Position numbers and translations under genes: made by a program
Notes under the pieces: generated by a model
What the model saw: only the letters and a program-made list of their open reading frames with translations
The model's database searches: none
What the model was told of the DNA's origin: nothing
Shown: positions 6,968-8,418 of the stretch, piece by piece
How the letters are laid out: every line of letters starts with the position of its first letter
How positions within the stretch are numbered: position 1 is the first letter of the stretch
NCBI GenBank assembly: GCA_002391065.1
Contig: DGRP01000118.1
Span: forward strand, 1-8,418
Origin: Ruminococcus sp. UBA4385
Lineage (GTDB): Bacteria; Bacillota_A; Clostridia; Oscillospirales; Ruminococcaceae
Length of the DNA stretch: 8,418 nucleotides
Direction: 5' to 3'

Positions 6968-7067
6968 CAAAAAATACAATCATTAAATATGTTAACATAC
7001 AATTTCGTTGATTTTCACCAACTTAAACTGGAATTTTTATCATATTACTCAAAAATCCGATTTTTTC

Positions 7068-7113
7068 AAAAAGTCCTTGAAACCTCGGTTTTATGGAGCT
7101 TTTCAAGCTTTTT
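7068..7113 (+). terminator. Terminator-like hairpin without an upstream gene
   Basis: AAAAAG (7068-7073) pairs with CTTTTT (7108-7113), and CTTGAAA (7076-7082) with TTTCAAG (7101-7107), leaving a 2-nt bulge. CTC/GAG (7084-7086 with 7096-7098) can extend the stem around a 9-nt loop. The right arm ends in five T. It looks like a rightward intrinsic terminator, but no coding gene precedes it; it could end a small RNA, insulate the chaperonin promoter, or be fortuitous in AT-rich DNA. Confidence 0.4.
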
Positions 7114-7231
7114 CATCTGAACCGTTTTGCCGCAGGGCAGTCAGTCATTGTGAAAATTCGCCAAATTTTCATTTTGAATATGTCAAAACTTATGCAAAGC
7201 TACAAAGTTTGCTAAAACCCCCTTAAAGTAC

Positions 7232-7259
7232 TTGAAATTTATGAAAAAGGTGCTAAAAT
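7232..7259 (+). promoter_or_regulatory. Sigma-A promoter of groES-groEL
   Basis: TTGAAA (7232-7237) and TAAAAT (7254-7259) are separated by 16 nt, with TGC before the -10 forming an extended -10. Transcription should begin near 7265, inside the CIRCE operator, so HrcA bound there would block initiation. The -10 itself sits within an extra CIRCE-like half-site (7250-7256). Confidence 0.75.
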
Positions 7260-7263
7260 ATAT

Positions 7264-7290
7264 TTAGCACTCAAAAAGCGAGAGTGCTAA
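7264..7290. promoter_or_regulatory. CIRCE operator (HrcA binding site)
   Basis: TTAGCACTC (7264-7272), 9-nt spacer, GAGTGCTAA (7282-7290): an exact match to the CIRCE consensus. HrcA binds it and represses groESL (and often dnaK) operons until heat shock frees the operator. hrcA itself is not in this window. At the mRNA 5' end the repeat also forms a 9-bp stem that may affect transcript stability. Confidence 0.97.
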
Positions 7291-7299
7291 AATCAGTAA

Positions 7300-7629
<330 letters not shown>

Positions 7630-7642
7630 TAGAAAGAGGTAA

Positions 7643-8418
<776 letters not shown>

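Noticed and set aside
7151..7171. TGAAAATT/AATTTTCA hairpin followed by TTTT
   Set aside because: The 8-bp stem is almost all A-T and too weak to call a terminator; chance is likely in this AT-rich stretch.
6935..7226. Two short rightward reading frames (6935-7120 and 7008-7226)
   Set aside because: Both start at TTG without a ribosome binding site, overlap each other and the terminator-like hairpin, and have no recognisable domain.
7285..7293. Second TGCTAAAAT as an extra groES -10
   Set aside because: The matching -35 position (about 7266-7271) reads AGCACT and is not promoter-like; the sequence is explained by the CIRCE right arm.

Overview
The window looks like ordinary chromosomal DNA of a Gram-positive bacterium. 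The best guess is a Clostridia member close to Ruminococcus/Oscillospiraceae. The evidence is strong AGGAGG-type ribosome binding sites, consensus sigma-A promoters with AT-rich spacers, a perfect CIRCE operator before groES-groEL, a secreted coiled-coil NlpC/P60 hydrolase with a threonine-rich linker, and an OmpR-type two-component operon ending in a membrane-anchored HtrA protease. The genus is inferred from gene style and was not tested. There is no transposase, phage gene, CRISPR array, tRNA or rRNA.

Layout. Positions 1-1621 (minus) hold the first 540 codons of an elongation factor G paralogue that starts at TTG and runs off the left edge. Its promoter and a divergent promoter share the 1622-1925 intergenic region. 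The rightward one drives a secreted NlpC/P60 cell wall hydrolase (1926-3317). A WalR/PhoP-type direct-repeat box (1817-1833) lies just upstream of that promoter. A short bidirectional terminator (3322-3350) separates the hydrolase from a convergent three-gene operon on the minus strand. In transcription order this is a response regulator (6791-6087), a sensor histidine kinase (6094-4667, overlapping by 8 nt) and an HtrA/DegP-like protease (4656-3352, with its ribosome binding site overlapping the kinase stop codon). The 565-base gap 6792-7356 carries the leftward operon promoter, several inverted repeats with no assigned gene, and the groES promoter with CIRCE. groES (7357-7629) and the first 256 codons of groEL (7649 onward) close the window.

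Theme. Apart from the EF-G paralogue, the genes concern envelope and protein quality control: a peptidoglycan hydrolase, a two-component system co-transcribed with an extracytoplasmic protease (an arrangement like CssRS/HtrA or CiaRH/HtrA), and the cytoplasmic GroE chaperonin under HrcA/CIRCE control. A plausible but unproven link is that the response regulator, whose C-terminal domain resembles WalR/PhoP, acts at the box before the hydrolase gene.

I found no clearly new multi-gene system. The points most worth a second look are the WalR-type box, a third CIRCE half-site embedded in the groES promoter, the EF-G paralogue that lacks the usual catalytic histidine, and a terminator-like hairpin at 7068-7113 with no gene in front of it.
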